Source: Alkalimarinus coralli (lineage in GTDB: Bacteria > Pseudomonadota > Gammaproteobacteria > Pseudomonadales > Oleiphilaceae). Taken from it: a DNA stretch of 64,000 nucleotides. Each line of letters begins with the position of its first letter. The stretch's first letter is position 1. The notes below the pieces were generated by a model, which saw only the letters and a list, made by a program, of their open reading frames with translations, was not told the DNA's origin and did not search any database. Where the stretch lies: contig NZ_CP096016.1 of the NCBI RefSeq assembly GCF_023650515.1, positions 1,512,001 to 1,576,000 on the forward strand, given 5' to 3'. Below are positions 53,118 to 62,954 of this stretch, in pieces. The translations under genes were made by a program, and so were the position numbers.

Positions 53118-53735
53118 ATGCTAAGAAAAATCATTCTCTTGTGTTCAGCTATCTTGCTTGCCAGTTTAAGTTATAGCGGGATGGCAGAAAACAGCACATC
53201 TGAGCAGTTTATAGGGTCGTTATCAGAACGTCTCCAAGTCACTCTCACTGAGGCCAAAAAAGACAACAAGCTCGATAATGTCGAGTATATTGACCGACTT
53301 ATAGATCAGGAGATTCTTCCACACCTAAACCTTGAAGCACTCTGTAAAAGGGTTTTTAGAGAGCACTGGAAGGACATACTCCAGAAGGGGCAGAAACAGA
53401 ATGCCATTGATGCTGTGGTCATCTCACTTAAAAGGACATATCGGCTGGCGGTAAGTTCCTATAGTGGTCAGAAAATTGAAGTTATTGATAGCAAAAAGAA
53501 AAAGTCCTACGACATAGTAAGGATAAAAATCAATACTAATGGCAAGAATGACCATACCATCGATTTTGCGGTTCGCCAGTTTGACAGTGCATGGAAAGTA
53601 TTCGATTTTTCGGTTGATGGGATAGGCGTTAGCAAAACGCTTTACAGTTCAATCAGCCAGCAGATACAGAGCGACGGCCTGGAGAAAACCATACGAACGC
53701 TCGCGCAAACAACGAATGAAAGCACCGGATCCTAG
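53118..53735 (+). CDS. MlaC/Ttg2D-like periplasmic lipid-binding protein
   Basis: A 205-residue protein with a signal peptide (LRKIILLCSAILLASLSYSGMA). The body shows the Tol_Tol_Ttg2/MlaC pattern: LIDQEILPHLNLEALCKRVFREHWKDI, then a beta-rich part with KKKSYDIVRIKINTNGKNDHTIDFAVRQFDSAWKVFDFSVDGIGVSKT. MlaC proteins ferry phospholipids between membranes. Here, instead of MlaDEF genes, an RND exporter follows 49 bases later, a pairing known for hopanoid or lipid export loci. ATG 53118 has AAGGGA nine bases upstream; ATG 53109 is too close to it. Confidence 0.85.
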   Translation: MLRKIILLCSAILLASLSYSGMAENSTSEQFIGSLSERLQVTLTEAKKDNKLDNVEYIDRLIDQEILPHLNLEALCKRVFREHWKDILQKGQKQNAIDAVVISLKRTYRLAVSSYSGQKIEVIDSKKKKSYDIVRIKINTNGKNDHTIDFAVRQFDSAWKVFDFSVDGIGVSKTLYSSISQQIQSDGLEKTIRTLAQTTNESTGS

Positions 53736-53784
53736 TTTTGGTAAGGCCGGCCGTAGACAATGAGCTGGATGTGCAATCAATTAA

Positions 53785-56373
53785 ATGAATAATATTTTTT
53801 CAGTTCTGGGTAAAGTCTACCAATACCCCCGAGCGGTGTGCCTTATTCTTTCAGCCGTCGTAGTGCTGTTGCTTACCCAGTATTCCAGGCTGCACTTGGA
53901 TGCCTCTGCTGACTCACTTGTTCTCGAAGGTGACAGAGCACTTGAAATCTACAGGGAGACCAATAAAAAATATGGCTCGGAAGACTTTTTAGTTATTACT
54001 TATAGCCCAAAATCTGCGCTTTTTTCTGATACCTCATTAGCCACGCTTAAGTCTCTTAAAGACGAGCTCTCCCTGCTGCCGGAGGTCTCAAGTGTAGTCA
54101 CTATTCTTGATGTTCCTCTACTGTATAGCCCGCCAGTTAAAATTAGTGAGCTACCAGACGGAATTAACTATCTGTCCGATACCTCAACGGACAAACAACT
54201 GGCAAAACAAGAGTTCTTGAACAGCCCGCTATATTCTCAACTGTTAACCAGCCCAAATTTTGATACCACAGCCATTCAGGTCAACCTGAAACGGGACGAA
54301 CAGTTCTTCAAATTATTGCATGAGCGCGACAAAATTCGCGAAAAGAAAACGTCTATTGGTTTAACTGACGCAGAGGAGCACGAGCTATTAAGTGCAGAGC
54401 GAGCGTTCAGTGAATACTCGGTTAATGCCAATAACCGACAGGAGCAGCTGGTCCAAACTGTTCGTAATATTTTGGATAGGTACCGAGGTTCTGTTGAGTT
54501 ATATCTGGGGGGCGTCCCCATGATCGCCTCCGATATGATTGACTTTATTAAAAAGGACCTGGTTATTTTTGGTATTGGTATTCTTGTATTTATTATTGTC
54601 TTACTGGCGGTGATTTTTCGTAGTATCACCTGGGTGGTACTTCCTCTGGTGACTTGTTTAACCGCTGTATTAGTTATGCTGGGGGTTATAGCCGTATTGG
54701 ATTGGAAACTAACGGTTATTTCGTCAAACTTTGTTGCTCTGTTGATGATTATTACGCTTTCAATCACCATCCACTTGGCTGTTCGTTATCGTGAACTCAG
54801 CATTGATTTTGCCGATGAAAATCCATTTAAGCTCGTTATGAGTACGGTTCACTATATGATGCGGCCTTGCTTATATACCGCTATTACGACAATCGTTGCG
54901 TTTGCCTCGTTAGTCGTCAGTGGCATTAGGCCAGTTATCGATTTTGGTTGGATGATGACGATAGGGGTAGCTAGCGCATTTGTTATTACGTTCCTTGTCA
55001 TCCCTGCCGGCTTAATGCTGGTTCCATTAAAAAGTAGCCGGGCAAAAATGGTAAACAATCAGGCTCCGGCCTTTACCTGTTATTTTGCCAAAATAGCGGA
55101 TAAAAGAATTGGATGGGTGTGGGTAGTCAGCACCATTCTACTGACCGCAAGTGCTGTTGGTATCACACAGTTAAAAGTTGAAAACCGGTTTATTGATTAC
55201 TTTGATTCGACGACAGAAATTTATCAAGGCATGGAGGTTATTGATCAAAAACTCGGCGGAACTATACCGCTCGATATTATTATCAGAAACAAAGCGACCT
55301 CTTTAGTGACTGAAGACGATGTGGGGGACGAAGACATCGCTTCTGACTATACTGACTCCGGCGATATCGTTGCCGGTATTGAAAACTCATCGACCGAAGA
55401 TGCAGAGTCTTTTGATGAGATTTCTTTTGATTCGTTTGACAGTGATCTGGAAGACCCTTTTGGCCAACCTTCTGCGGGCAAAGGGTATGGGTACTGGTTT
55501 ACCCGATACGGCCTTAATCAGATATCAAAACTGCATGAACACCTAGACCAGCTAGATGAAACCGGAAAGGTTGTTTCGTTGGCATCGTTATATCGAGTCA
55601 TGAAGGATGTTACGGGCTCTGATATTGATGATTTTCAACTGGCATTGATTGGCCAGAACTTAACGAGCGATATAAAAGATGCACTAATTACGCCTTACCT
55701 GTCACCGGAGGGCGATGAGGCAAGGATTTCGGTTCGGGTTAAAGAGACAAGCCACCAGCTCAACAGGAATGAATTGCTTAAAGAATTGGAAGGTTTTCTT
55801 CAAAACGAGATGGGGTTCAGTAGCGAACAATACGAACTTACAGGCATGTTGGTGCTGTATAACAATATGCTTCAAAGCCTTTTCAGCTCCCAGGTTATGA
55901 CGCTCGGCGCGGTTTTTATTGCGATTACCCTAATGTTTACCGTTCTGTTTCGCTCACTGTACTTGGCCCTCATTGCAATTACACCGAACCTATTGGCAGC
56001 CGGAATGGTACTGGGGGGGATGGGGTTGCTGGGTATTCCTTTAGATATGATGACCATCACGGTTGCAGCAATAACTGTCGGAATTGGCGTTGATGACACA
56101 ATTCACTATATACACCGATTTAAGAATGAGTTTGAAAAAGATCGGGATTACACGGCGACCATGTATCGTTGTCATGGCAGTATCGGGCGGGCAATGTTTT
56201 ACACATCCGTCATAATTATTGTTGGCTTCTCAATTCTTTCGCTCTCCAACTTTACGCCGACTATTTACTTTGGCCTGTTAACCGGCTTTGCGATGTTTTC
56301 GGCCCTGCTAGGGGCATTGATCCTCTTACCGCGGATGATGCTGACACTTAAGCCGCTTGGGCAAGAGCACTAA
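53785..56373 (+). CDS. MMPL/RND-family transporter (HpnN-like)
   Basis: An 862-residue inner-membrane protein. It has one N-terminal helix (VCLILSAVVVLLLTQYSRL), a large periplasmic loop, five helices (about 260-420), a second loop, and five more helices to the end, with AITVGIGVDDTIHYIHRF near the C-terminus. This is the layout of MMPL/SSD exporters that move lipids. The second loop holds an acidic, low-complexity insert (about residues 512-565). Its partner is the MlaC-like gene just before, suggesting lipid trafficking to the outer membrane. The substrate is not known. Confidence 0.87.
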   Translation: MNNIFSVLGKVYQYPRAVCLILSAVVVLLLTQYSRLHLDASADSLVLEGDRALEIYRETNKKYGSEDFLVITYSPKSALFSDTSLATLKSLKDELSLLPEVSSVVTILDVPLLYSPPVKISELPDGINYLSDTSTDKQLAKQEFLNSPLYSQLLTSPNFDTTAIQVNLKRDEQFFKLLHERDKIREKKTSIGLTDAEEHELLSAERAFSEYSVNANNRQEQLVQTVRNILDRYRGSVELYLGGVPMIASDMIDFIKKDLVIFGIGILVFIIVLLAVIFRSITWVVLPLVTCLTAVLVMLGVIAVLDWKLTVISSNFVALLMIITLSITIHLAVRYRELSIDFADENPFKLVMSTVHYMMRPCLYTAITTIVAFASLVVSGIRPVIDFGWMMTIGVASAFVITFLVIPAGLMLVPLKSSRAKMVNNQAPAFTCYFAKIADKRIGWVWVVSTILLTASAVGITQLKVENRFIDYFDSTTEIYQGMEVIDQKLGGTIPLDIIIRNKATSLVTEDDVGDEDIASDYTDSGDIVAGIENSSTEDAESFDEISFDSFDSDLEDPFGQPSAGKGYGYWFTRYGLNQISKLHEHLDQLDETGKVVSLASLYRVMKDVTGSDIDDFQLALIGQNLTSDIKDALITPYLSPEGDEARISVRVKETSHQLNRNELLKELEGFLQNEMGFSSEQYELTGMLVLYNNMLQSLFSSQVMTLGAVFIAITLMFTVLFRSLYLALIAITPNLLAAGMVLGGMGLLGIPLDMMTITVAAITVGIGVDDTIHYIHRFKNEFEKDRDYTATMYRCHGSIGRAMFYTSVIIIVGFSILSLSNFTPTIYFGLLTGFAMFSALLGALILLPRMMLTLKPLGQEH

Positions 56374-56396
56374 TATCCAAGCTGATGATTTGAGTA

Positions 56397-57251
56397 TCAG
56401 TGCGAATGGGTTTCACTCCATTGCTGACGACAGATATCAATAATCGCGTTTTTGGGTTCGGTACTAATATTTTCATCGCTATACGCCAGGCCAACAGTGC
56501 GAGATAAATCGATATCAGAAATCTCTTTAAGCACGATGTCTTTTCTGCTGATAAGTTGGGGTATGCTTGGGATAAGGGCTGAGCCTATACCTGCTCCTAC
56601 AAGCCCTAAAGCATATTCGACTGTTTGTATGCGGGCTCTAACCTGAAATGCGGCTCCTTGTCTCGACATCACTTGCTCCAGAGAAGTAACGGCTTCGCAG
56701 GGAGTTCTGTATATGAATGCCAGGCCATTTAGGTCGCTGACTTGTAGTTCAGGTTTTAAGCTTAATGGATGTCCAATCGGAAGAGCCAGGTAATAGTGAT
56801 CTCGCCATAGCGGTTGAAAATGCTCATTACTTTGTAAATATGCCGTTGTAATTATCCTGGCGTCGCAGTTTTCCTCCGGCTGAAGCAGTGTTAGTTCTAT
56901 TTCATCGACTGCGTTGGCGAGCTCCTTTAACAGCGCACTCACCCGTTCAGCCCCAAGCGACCTGATAAGCCCAAGCCGAAAAGGAACCTTCTCTTTGGGC
57001 GTGCGAAAAAGATTATTGATCGCTTTAGCATCACTCAATAGCTTCTTGGCGAGGGGGTAGAGCGACTTGCCTGCCTCAGTAGGTATGACTCCTTTGGCTA
57101 CTCTCACGAATAGCAATGAATCAAGCGAATCCTCAAGCTGATTAATAGCAGAAGAGATTGAAGGCTGCGCCACATAGCAGCGTTTAGACGCCGCAGTTAT
57201 GCTGCCACTCTCATAAACCGAAACAAAGTACTTTAGTGACTTTAGATCCAT
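56397..57251 (-). CDS. LysR-family regulator, GcdR-like
   Basis: A 284-residue LysR regulator. The HTH is at residues 1-60 (LKYFVSVYESGSITAASKRCYVAQPSISSAINQLEDSL), followed by the substrate-binding domain. It is divergent from gcdH with 191 bases between, so it probably activates gcdH in response to glutarate-pathway metabolites (GcdR-like arrangement in Pseudomonas). Convergent with the RND gene. Confidence 0.85.
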   Translation of the reverse strand: MDLKSLKYFVSVYESGSITAASKRCYVAQPSISSAINQLEDSLDSLLFVRVAKGVIPTEAGKSLYPLAKKLLSDAKAINNLFRTPKEKVPFRLGLIRSLGAERVSALLKELANAVDEIELTLLQPEENCDARIITTAYLQSNEHFQPLWRDHYYLALPIGHPLSLKPELQVSDLNGLAFIYRTPCEAVTSLEQVMSRQGAAFQVRARIQTVEYALGLVGAGIGSALIPSIPQLISRKDIVLKEISDIDLSRTVGLAYSDENISTEPKNAIIDICRQQWSETHSH

Positions 57252-57378
57252 AGGATATTCCTATATTAGCCAGAGATAATCAATATTATACCTTTAGTGA
57301 TTTGTTGCATATTCTTTAATCAGATTAAGTTGATTGGCATTCAAAAATTCTTATTCAGTAAATCAATTCTATAGGTTG

Positions 57379-57432
57379 GACGAATTGAAAGGTTTCGACG
57401 AATAGCCCAGTTTCAATGAATAGAACAGTTTC
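57379..57432 (+). repeat. Three tandem 18-bp repeats upstream of gcdH
   Basis: GACGAATTGAAAGGTTTC (57379-57396), GACGAATAGCCCAGTTTC (57397-57414) and AATGAATAGAACAGTTTC (57415-57432) follow each other without a gap and end at GGAG, the gcdH ribosome site. Units share GAAT and GTTTC at fixed positions. Confidence 0.75.
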
Positions 57433-57442
57433 GGAGATATAA

Positions 57443-58618
57443 ATGAGTCAAAAAGCGTTTGATTGGCGTGATCCACTAAATATAGAAAGCCTGCTTACAG
57501 ATGAAGAGCGAATGATAAGAGATACGGCTCATGAATATGCGCAGGATAAATTAATGAGTCGCGTATTGCAGGCAAATCGTGAGGAGCAATTTGACCGGGA
57601 CATTATGACTGAACTTGGCGCGCTGGGCTTGTTAGGGGCAACACTGCCTGAAAAGTATGGTTGCGCCGGGGTCAATTATGTCAGTTATGGTCTTATCGCC
57701 AGAGAGATAGAGCGAGTTGATAGCGGGTACCGCTCTGCTATGAGCGTTCAGTCATCGTTGGTGATGCACCCTATTTATAGCTATGGCTCGGAAGACCAAA
57801 AGAACCGGTATCTCCCCAAATTGGCAAGCGGTGAGTGGGTTGGCTGCTTTGGGTTGACTGAGCCTGATGCGGGGTCTGACCCCGGCAGTATGAGGACAAG
57901 AGCAGAAAAAGTTAACGGCGGATATCGCTTAACCGGCGCCAAGATGTGGATTACCAATTCACCCATTGCCGACGTATTTGTGGTATGGGCAAAACTGGAT
58001 GGCATTATTCGCGGGTTTATCTTGGAGCGAGGAATGGAAGGTCTGAGTGCGCCGAAAATAGAAGGCAAGTTTTCACTGCGCGCCTCTATTACGGGTGAAA
58101 TTGTCATGGATAACGTGTTTGTCTCTGATGAACAAATTTTACCTGATGCAGCCGGTTTGAAAGGGCCTTTTGGGTGTTTGAACAAAGCGCGTTACGGTAT
58201 TTCGTGGGGAGCATTAGGTGCTGCGGAGTTTTGTTGGCACGCCGCCAGACAATATGCCTTAGAGCGTATTCAATTTAATCGCCCGCTGGCTGCAACACAG
58301 CTTGTTCAGAAAAAACTCGCTGATATGCAAACAGAGATTACTATTGGCCTGATTAGCTGCCTGCAAGCGGGGCGGTTGATGGATGATGATTTATTGCCCC
58401 CAGAAACAATTTCCATGATCAAAAGAAACTCATGCGGAAAGGCGTTGGATATTGCTCGCACATCAAGAGATATGCATGGAGGGAACGGAATATCGGATGA
58501 ATATCATGTTATCAGGCATGTTATGAACCTCGAAGCGGTGAATACCTATGAAGGAACCCACGATGTTCACGCACTGATTCTAGGGCGTGCACAAACCGGG
58601 ATTCAAGCATTTTTCTGA
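57443..58618 (+). CDS. gcdH: Glutaryl-CoA dehydrogenase
   Basis: A 391-residue acyl-CoA dehydrogenase. N-terminal [29 protein letters not shown] matches GcdH. FAD/substrate motifs include [30 protein letters not shown] and the C-terminal [41 protein letters not shown] with the catalytic Glu (about residue 372, in TYEGT). It converts glutaryl-CoA to crotonyl-CoA in lysine, tryptophan and glutarate breakdown. Start ATG 57443 follows GGAG. Confidence 0.95.
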   Translation: MSQKAFDWRDPLNIESLLTDEERMIRDTAHEYAQDKLMSRVLQANREEQFDRDIMTELGALGLLGATLPEKYGCAGVNYVSYGLIAREIERVDSGYRSAMSVQSSLVMHPIYSYGSEDQKNRYLPKLASGEWVGCFGLTEPDAGSDPGSMRTRAEKVNGGYRLTGAKMWITNSPIADVFVVWAKLDGIIRGFILERGMEGLSAPKIEGKFSLRASITGEIVMDNVFVSDEQILPDAAGLKGPFGCLNKARYGISWGALGAAEFCWHAARQYALERIQFNRPLAATQLVQKKLADMQTEITIGLISCLQAGRLMDDDLLPPETISMIKRNSCGKALDIARTSRDMHGGNGISDEYHVIRHVMNLEAVNTYEGTHDVHALILGRAQTGIQAFF

Positions 58619-58680
58619 TCTAGCCAGATCGAACTGAATAGTGAACAGACTATAAATGCCAGGTTGCAGTGGGGGGCTAT

Positions 58681-61119
58681 ATGCAAAGCAGGGCTGATAT
58701 CATTGATGAAAATTTTGTCAGGCGAGTGCAGGATAACGACCTGCCCGTAGTCTCACCGGGCACAGCGCATCAAAGTTCCGGCCTATTGAAGCACGAGCTG
58801 GTTGACCTGTTTGAATCTCAGCTTATGAGCAGGCATTTGGATTTTCACTCACGGCGCTTACAAGCAAGGGGAGAGAGCTTTTATACCATTGGCAGCGCTG
58901 GTCATGAAGGGAATGCCGCGTGCGGAAAGGTATTCCGCTATACCGATATGGCCTTTCTTCACTACCGAAGCGCAGCGCTGATGCTTCAAAGAAGCAAACA
59001 GCTGCCTGGCCAGACGCCGCTCTATGATATGATGCTGTCGTTTGCGGCCTCATCAGACGACCCTATATCAGGTGGCCGCCACAAAGTACTCGGCAGCCTA
59101 CCGCTTAACATTCCTCCTCAAACAAGTACCATTGCCTCTCATCTACCCAAGGCTGTAGGCACTGCGTTTAGCATCCCGCTTTCAGGCAGTAAAAAAAATA
59201 ACGTTGATGCAGTGTTACCCGCTGACAGTGTTATCGTCTGTAATTTCGGTGATGCCTCAGCTAATCATTCGACCGCACAAGGGGCGATTAATGCGGCATC
59301 CTGGGCCTCGTTTCAAGGCGCGCCGCTGCCAATTGTATTCATCTGTGAAGATAACGGAATAGGAATATCAACAACAACCCCAAAAGGGTGGATAGCCGCA
59401 AGTTTTTCTAACAGACCTGGGCTTCACTACGTTTACTGCAATGGGCTGAACCTTATTGAAACCTACGCAACAATGAAGAAGGCAGAGCATATTGCCAGAG
59501 ACCTGAAAAAGCCGGTTTTTGTGCACATGAAGACCGTTCGGTTAATGGGACATGCAGGGTCTGATGCCGAAATTGCTTACCGTTCGCAAAAACAGATTGA
59601 AGAGACGGAATCTAATGACCCGCTGCTTTGGACTGCTTCGATACTGACACGAAGCCATATCTTGACCAATACGGACGTGGTTGACTTATATTGCTCAATC
59701 GCTGAACGGGTGATACGCGTTGGAGAGTTCGCCATTAAAAGACCGAAGCTCAACACAATATCCCAGGTGGTTAGTTCACTGGCCCCGAAGCGAAAGCGTG
59801 TTGCCTCACAAATGGGCATAACCAAACCAGAGTTCGAGTCTCTTTTTTATCGGGATAAAACGCTTTTGGGTAAACCTCAGCCCATGGGTCGACTGATTAA
59901 CTGGACCTTAAAGGAACAGATGGAGGTGCGGAGAAATATAGTTGTCTGCGGAGAAGATGTGGCGGCAAAGGGTGGGGTATACCATGTAACCCATGGGTTA
60001 GTTGAGAGCTTTGGCCCAAGCCGGGTTATTAATACCCTGCTGGATGAACAGAGTATTTTGGGGTTATCAATAGGTTTGGCTCACAATGGCTTTTTGCCGA
60101 TTGCTGAAGTCCAGTTTCTTGCCTATGTGCATAATGCTGAAGATCAGATCAGGGGAGAGGCTGCGACGCTGTCATTTTTCTCAAATGGTCAATATAGCAA
60201 TCCAATGGTGATTAGAGTGGCTGGTCTTGGCTATCAAAAAGGGTTTGGAGGCCATTTTCATAACGACAACTCGTTGGCTGTATTCAGAGATATTCCGGGG
60301 GTCGTTATCGCGTGCCCATCGAACGGAAACGATGCGTCAAAAATGCTGCGTAGCTGCATTAAGTTTGCCTGGGAGCAAAAACGCGTGGTGATCTTTGTTG
60401 AGCCTATAGCCCTCTATATGACGCGTGATTTGCACGAAGAAGGAGATGGAGAATGGAGCCACGTATTCGAACCCGCGCTGTCAGGTGATGCCGCTAACCT
60501 TGACAGCGATACCCTTGAAAGCGATACCTTCGAACGAATAGACGTAGGCCAAATTGGCATTCACATTGAACGTAATAAGCGTGCTGATAACCATAGTGAG
60601 ACCGCTGACGGCGCCAGAAGAAGTATCGTCATCATTAGTTATGCTAATGGTTACTATCTATCACGCAGGGCATCGAAAATACTAAGTGAAAGGTATAACG
60701 TTTTCGTTAAAGTAATTGATCTTCGATGGCTGTCAGAAATAGACGAGGCGACTTTAATTAGCGAAGCAGAGCGTTTTGAAAATATTTTAGTTGTAGATGA
60801 ATGCCGTAAAACAGGCTCGTTAAGTGAAGGGCTAATGACACTGCTGATGGAAAATATCGGGCGCACTATCAATAACCCGAGTGTTTCTAACTTAGGTAAA
60901 AAACCAGATGCTAAGTCAGGCTTTAAAAACGGCTCTAAGGCTGGCGTGAGAATAGAAAGGCTGACGGGTGATGACTGTTTTGTTGCGTTAGGGAGGGCGT
61001 CTACACTTGGCATGCCAACACATGATGAGATCGTTAACAAGTCTTTATCCATGATATCAGAAGGTCACACTCAACAGATAAACAACCCATACTCTAATGC
61101 TATTGAGGTAACGCCATAA
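58681..61119 (+). CDS. Fused alpha-beta 2-oxoacid dehydrogenase E1 component
   Basis: An 812-residue thiamine-diphosphate enzyme. The alpha half (about residues 40-385) has the ThDP motif GDASANHSTAQGAINAASW...EDNGIGIST. The beta half (about 400-800) has NIVVCGEDVAAKGGVYHVT, FLPIAEVQFLAYVHNAEDQIRGEAA and FVEPIALYMTRDL. Such fused E1 proteins decarboxylate a branched-chain or related 2-oxoacid. No E2 or E3 gene is adjacent. A Ser/Asp-rich insert with a repeated DTLESDTF segment (about 605-650) is unusual. ATG 58681 has GGGGGG upstream; GTG 58669 is in frame. Its stop overlaps the next gene by one base. Confidence 0.85.
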   Translation: MQSRADIIDENFVRRVQDNDLPVVSPGTAHQSSGLLKHELVDLFESQLMSRHLDFHSRRLQARGESFYTIGSAGHEGNAACGKVFRYTDMAFLHYRSAALMLQRSKQLPGQTPLYDMMLSFAASSDDPISGGRHKVLGSLPLNIPPQTSTIASHLPKAVGTAFSIPLSGSKKNNVDAVLPADSVIVCNFGDASANHSTAQGAINAASWASFQGAPLPIVFICEDNGIGISTTTPKGWIAASFSNRPGLHYVYCNGLNLIETYATMKKAEHIARDLKKPVFVHMKTVRLMGHAGSDAEIAYRSQKQIEETESNDPLLWTASILTRSHILTNTDVVDLYCSIAERVIRVGEFAIKRPKLNTISQVVSSLAPKRKRVASQMGITKPEFESLFYRDKTLLGKPQPMGRLINWTLKEQMEVRRNIVVCGEDVAAKGGVYHVTHGLVESFGPSRVINTLLDEQSILGLSIGLAHNGFLPIAEVQFLAYVHNAEDQIRGEAATLSFFSNGQYSNPMVIRVAGLGYQKGFGGHFHNDNSLAVFRDIPGVVIACPSNGNDASKMLRSCIKFAWEQKRVVIFVEPIALYMTRDLHEEGDGEWSHVFEPALSGDAANLDSDTLESDTFERIDVGQIGIHIERNKRADNHSETADGARRSIVIISYANGYYLSRRASKILSERYNVFVKVIDLRWLSEIDEATLISEAERFENILVVDECRKTGSLSEGLMTLLMENIGRTINNPSVSNLGKKPDAKSGFKNGSKAGVRIERLTGDDCFVALGRASTLGMPTHDEIVNKSLSMISEGHTQQINNPYSNAIEVTP

Positions 61120-62156
61120 TGAAAGAAAAAGTGGTTGTCGTATGTTCAGGTAGAGGAACCTACAATAAAGAAGAACTGGGCTATTTGAGCCGCTATCATT
61201 CAAAAAAAACATCGATGATCGAAACCATTGATGAACATCGGGCTGAAAAAGAGCAGATACCTATCACCCAGCTTGATGAAATGACTCAATTCAATTTGAA
61301 AAAGCATACCGCAGGCGAAAACGCATCAGCACTTATCTACGCTTGCGCACTCGGTGACTTTTACGATATTGATCGAGACCGTTATGACATCGTTGCCGTC
61401 ACCGGAAACTCCATGGGTTGGTATATTGCCCTCCGTTGTGCAGAAGTACTAACCGATACGGGGGCTATTAATCTAATAAATACCATGGGGTCGATGATGC
61501 AGAACGGCATTATTGGGGGGCAGGTCATTTACCCGGTAATTGATGACAACTGGCAATATGATGAACAAAAAGCCGCCCACTTAAACCAGGTGGTTAAGGA
61601 TATTAAAGGTCGCCCGGGCTGCGAACTGTATCTCTCAATCGATTTAGGCGGCTATCGGGTGCTGGGGGGCAATGAGCCCGCACTGCGTTTACTGGATTCA
61701 TCTCTGACCCGCGTACAAGACCGGTTCCCGATGCGGCTATATAATCATGCGGCGTTTCATACACCTTTGCTGCATAGTGTGTCAGAACAGGCTAAACAGT
61801 CATTATCTCAATCTTTATTTAACACGCCTTCTATACCGTTGATTGATGGTAAAGGAAAAATATGGCAACCGAAGTGCTTTGATCTTGCAGAAATCTATGA
61901 ATATACACTGGGTGCACAGGTGATAGAGCCATACTATTTCGGACGAGCGGTGGAAATTGCGGTGAAAGAGTTTGCACCTGACAAGGTCATCGTAACGGGG
62001 CCGGGGTCAAACCTTGGCGCGAGTGTGGCGCAAAAGTTGGTACAACTAAAATGGGATGGCATGGACAGTAAAAACGCATTTGCTGAACGGCAAATGCAAC
62101 ACCCGTATGTGATCTCAATGGGGCGAGAGAGTGAAAGGGCACTGGTTGTCCGGTAG
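61119..62156 (+). CDS. FabD-like ACP S-malonyltransferase family protein
   Basis: A 345-residue protein of the acyltransferase (FabD-like) fold. The nucleophile elbow is GNSMGWYIALRC (about residue 110), the Arg is replaced or shifted (no clear GHSLGE-type GR pair), and the late His is in NHAAFHTPLLH. The final VTGPGSNLGASVAQ matches the FabD C-terminus. It overlaps the E1 gene by one base, so both are coupled. It may load or transfer an acyl group derived from the 2-oxoacid (inference); the acyl specificity cannot be read. Confidence 0.78.
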   Translation: MKEKVVVVCSGRGTYNKEELGYLSRYHSKKTSMIETIDEHRAEKEQIPITQLDEMTQFNLKKHTAGENASALIYACALGDFYDIDRDRYDIVAVTGNSMGWYIALRCAEVLTDTGAINLINTMGSMMQNGIIGGQVIYPVIDDNWQYDEQKAAHLNQVVKDIKGRPGCELYLSIDLGGYRVLGGNEPALRLLDSSLTRVQDRFPMRLYNHAAFHTPLLHSVSEQAKQSLSQSLFNTPSIPLIDGKGKIWQPKCFDLAEIYEYTLGAQVIEPYYFGRAVEIAVKEFAPDKVIVTGPGSNLGASVAQKLVQLKWDGMDSKNAFAERQMQHPYVISMGRESERALVVR

Positions 62157-62181
62157 TAAGCAACCAGTGCGATCAACTCAA

Positions 62182-62577
62182 CTATGCCTGGTTACGGCGG
62201 TATTCCAGTTTATTTTCGTTGAATACAATCTCTGATCGACCGGCTAACCAGTCCCGGTCGTAAGGAGAGATATAATAAATTGCAAACACAAATACGTAAA
62301 AAGCGCCGAATAGATAAGAGTATGAGAATGTCGCTATTCCGATAAACAGTATGCTCATAATCTGTAAATAGGTTTGAAGCTCGCTCACATCCGCAGAGGA
62401 CGTTTGTTTTAGCGCCCTAAATAGTAAATATAATTTGGTGCCTACAAATACCGTTAAGGTAAATACGACAAACAAAATTATAGTTTGGGTATTTAAGCCA
62501 CTGATAAGAAAATTTGCTATTGAAAACAATAACGAGACTTGCACCAGGCGGATGGGTGTTTTGTCGCTTAGATCCAT
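62182..62577 (-). CDS. Hypothetical membrane protein, 131 aa
   Basis: Three to four hydrophobic helices (VSLLFSIANFLISGL, TIILFVVFTLTVFVGTKLYLLF, IMSILFIGIATFSYSYLFGAFYVFVFAIYYI) and a polar C-terminus. No family recognised. It is convergent with the FabD-like gene, 25 bases apart. Confidence 0.6.
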   Translation of the reverse strand: MDLSDKTPIRLVQVSLLFSIANFLISGLNTQTIILFVVFTLTVFVGTKLYLLFRALKQTSSADVSELQTYLQIMSILFIGIATFSYSYLFGAFYVFVFAIYYISPYDRDWLAGRSEIVFNENKLEYRRNQA

Positions 62578-62638
62578 TGCTATTCCCCTCTACGAATTTA
62601 CGAATGGCACTTAACTTAAGGCATAAAGACCCAGCTCT

Positions 62639-62714
62639 GTCATTTACGCGCAGGCGGAAATCCATTTGGAACGGAGTTTACACCCCTATGGATCCCCGCA
62701 TTCGCGAGGATGAC
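62639..62714. repeat. REP-like imperfect inverted repeat, 76 bp
   Basis: The left arm (62639-62665) begins GTCATTTACGCGCAGGCGG and the complement of the right arm (62688-62714) begins GTCATCCTCGCGAATGCGG; about 20 of 27 bases agree. The ends GTCAT...CGCG...GGATCC/GGAAATCC resemble dispersed intergenic repeats common in proteobacteria. Confidence 0.6.
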
Positions 62715-62954
62715 TAGCTTAAGTAACACCATTGATCTCTCTTACCTTCTTTTAGCCTATCCATAATGTAGTCCATAGTGGCTCAATTAGGGAGTTAAAA
62801 ATTAGTAATAAACTGTAACTCACATGAGGCTTTAGCCAGAAAAATCTTGGTATAATAATTGATCGTATTTTGACGTTGCAAACTGTCGTTCAGCTTGAAT
62901 AGCAGGTTAGTGCAGCATGACTATTTTGTAGGATCAATTTTTGTAGGAACTATT
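62715..62954. other. Non-coding gap before a hypothetical gene
   Basis: About 240 AT-rich bases without a gene I can support, probably including the promoter of the following gene. Confidence 0.35.
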
